From: Ruegeria sp. Ofav3-42
GTDB taxonomy: Bacteria; Pseudomonadota; Alphaproteobacteria; Rhodobacterales; Rhodobacteraceae
Direction of reading: 5' to 3'
Assembly (NCBI RefSeq): GCF_022347725.1
Contig: NZ_JAKRGB010000001.1
Span: forward strand, 1 to 64,000
DNA: 64,000 nucleotides
Shown: piece after piece, positions 63,549 to 64,000 of the stretch
Layout of the letters: the number at the start of each line of letters is the position of its first letter
Position numbering within the stretch: position 1 is the first letter of the stretch
Made by a program: the position numbers and the translations under genes
Notes under the pieces: generated by a model
Told to the model about the DNA's origin: nothing
Database searches by the model: none
Seen by the model: the letters and a program-made list of their open reading frames with translations, nothing else

Positions 63549-64000
63549 ACCGAGAAGAACACCCCTGTAAGAATGAAGTTGGCGGCCAGGATCATAATCG
63601 CGGCAGATTCGACCGAGGACTTGGTGGCCCGGCCCACGCCCTGAGCGCCCCGGCCAGAGTTCATGCCGTAGTAACAGCCCATGATGGCCGCGATCAGGCC
63701 GAAAGCGGCGCCTTTGACCAGCGACGACACGATGTCTTTGGCCTCAAGGAAGTTGACGGTGTTTTGCAGGTAAGTCGCCGCGTTGAAGCCCAGATTTTGG
63801 GTCGCGACCACATATCCGCCTGCGATGCCGATGATGTCTCCGATCCCGACCAGAATGGGCACCGTGATCAGGGCGGCCAGTACACGCGGGGCGGTCAGGT
63901 ATTTCATCGGGTGGGTCGACAGGGTGACCAGCGCGTCGATCTGCTCGGTCACTTTCATGGTGGCAATCTCGGCAGCGATGGATGAGGTCACGCGCGCGGC
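63545..64000 (-). CDS. mlaE: Phospholipid transport permease MlaE (partial)
   Basis: The C-terminal 151 residues of an MlaE permease, cut by the window edge; the frame is open to base 64000. MKVTEQIDALVTLSTHPMKYLTAPRVLA is the coupling-helix motif of the family, and three membrane helices follow. Pairs with MlaF to form the inner-membrane complex. Confidence 0.93.
   Translation of the reverse strand, partial: AARVTSSIAAEIATMKVTEQIDALVTLSTHPMKYLTAPRVLAALITVPILVGIGDIIGIAGGYVVATQNLGFNAATYLQNTVNFLEAKDIVSSLVKGAAFGLIAAIMGCYYGMNSGRGAQGVGRATKSSVESAAIMILAANFILTGVFFSV

Overview
The window reads as a contiguous piece of a marine alphaproteobacterial chromosome, most likely of the Roseobacter group (Rhodobacteraceae). 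Grounds are the high-GC codon use, the gene-order blocks (pepA-holC diverging from lptG-lptD-surA-pdxA-rsmA; prfA-prmC-DUF4167; surE-pcm-nlpD; tatABC; cvpA-radA side by side), a Mur-type Fur protein, and a carnitine-catabolism locus with a fused dehydrogenase-thioesterase. It is about 95% coding. I see no rRNA, tRNA, insertion sequence, prophage or CRISPR array. This is essentially core genome; I did not find a large undescribed system, and the points of interest are small ones.

Layout. 0.1-7.4 kb: cupin and fatty acid desaturase, SelO, a cation diffusion facilitator, two EamA exporters, an EEP nuclease/phosphatase and a Mur/Fur regulator. 7.4-10.3 kb: eno behind a probable CceR-type operator, then 0.6 kb of non-coding DNA holding a terminator, a large hairpin and the decayed core of a formylglycine-generating-enzyme (SUMF1) gene; a GNAT and a tiny lipoprotein follow. 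10.4-13.2 kb, minus strand: mazG, nucleoside hydrolase, GrpB protein and GNAT, the last three overlapping by 4 bases. 13.3-16.4 kb: an M20 amidohydrolase and two different ureohydrolases. 16.5-20 kb: DUF1499 protein, a secreted protein, prfA-prmC and DUF4167. 20-28.6 kb: rsmA-pdxA-surA-lptD-lptG on the minus strand, diverging from pepA-holC; no lptF lies beside lptG.

28.6-35.8 kb: MgtE, an aldo/keto reductase, then a GlxA-type regulator divergent from a BKACE enzyme, a carnitine dehydrogenase-thioesterase fusion and an SDR, which together would convert carnitine to glycine betaine. 35.8-43.6 kb: an XRE regulator with a palindrome at its own start codon, DUF2061 and desaturase, an EamA exporter, a DEAD-box helicase, a glycosyltransferase, prfC and an NTF2-like protein. 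43.6-50.7 kb: SDR-alkC, arsM, an orphan ABC ATPase and surE-pcm-nlpD. 50.7-55.4 kb: a WYL regulator and alpha-beta-barrel protein, two strong inverted repeats, tatABC, a secreted ClpP-like protein that seems to lack its nucleophile, and a DUF815 ATPase. 55.5-64 kb: SDR, a small PilP-like protein, purF, a stand-alone CxxCxGxG zinc-finger protein, cvpA, radA, a membrane coiled-coil protein, a PqiA-like protein and mlaF with a partial mlaE at the right edge.

A directional repeat ending in AGATGAAG follows the stop codon of four unrelated genes and probably serves in 3'-end formation. Starts were moved downstream of the longest open frame wherever a Shine-Dalgarno sequence, family length or an ATGA overlap supported it.
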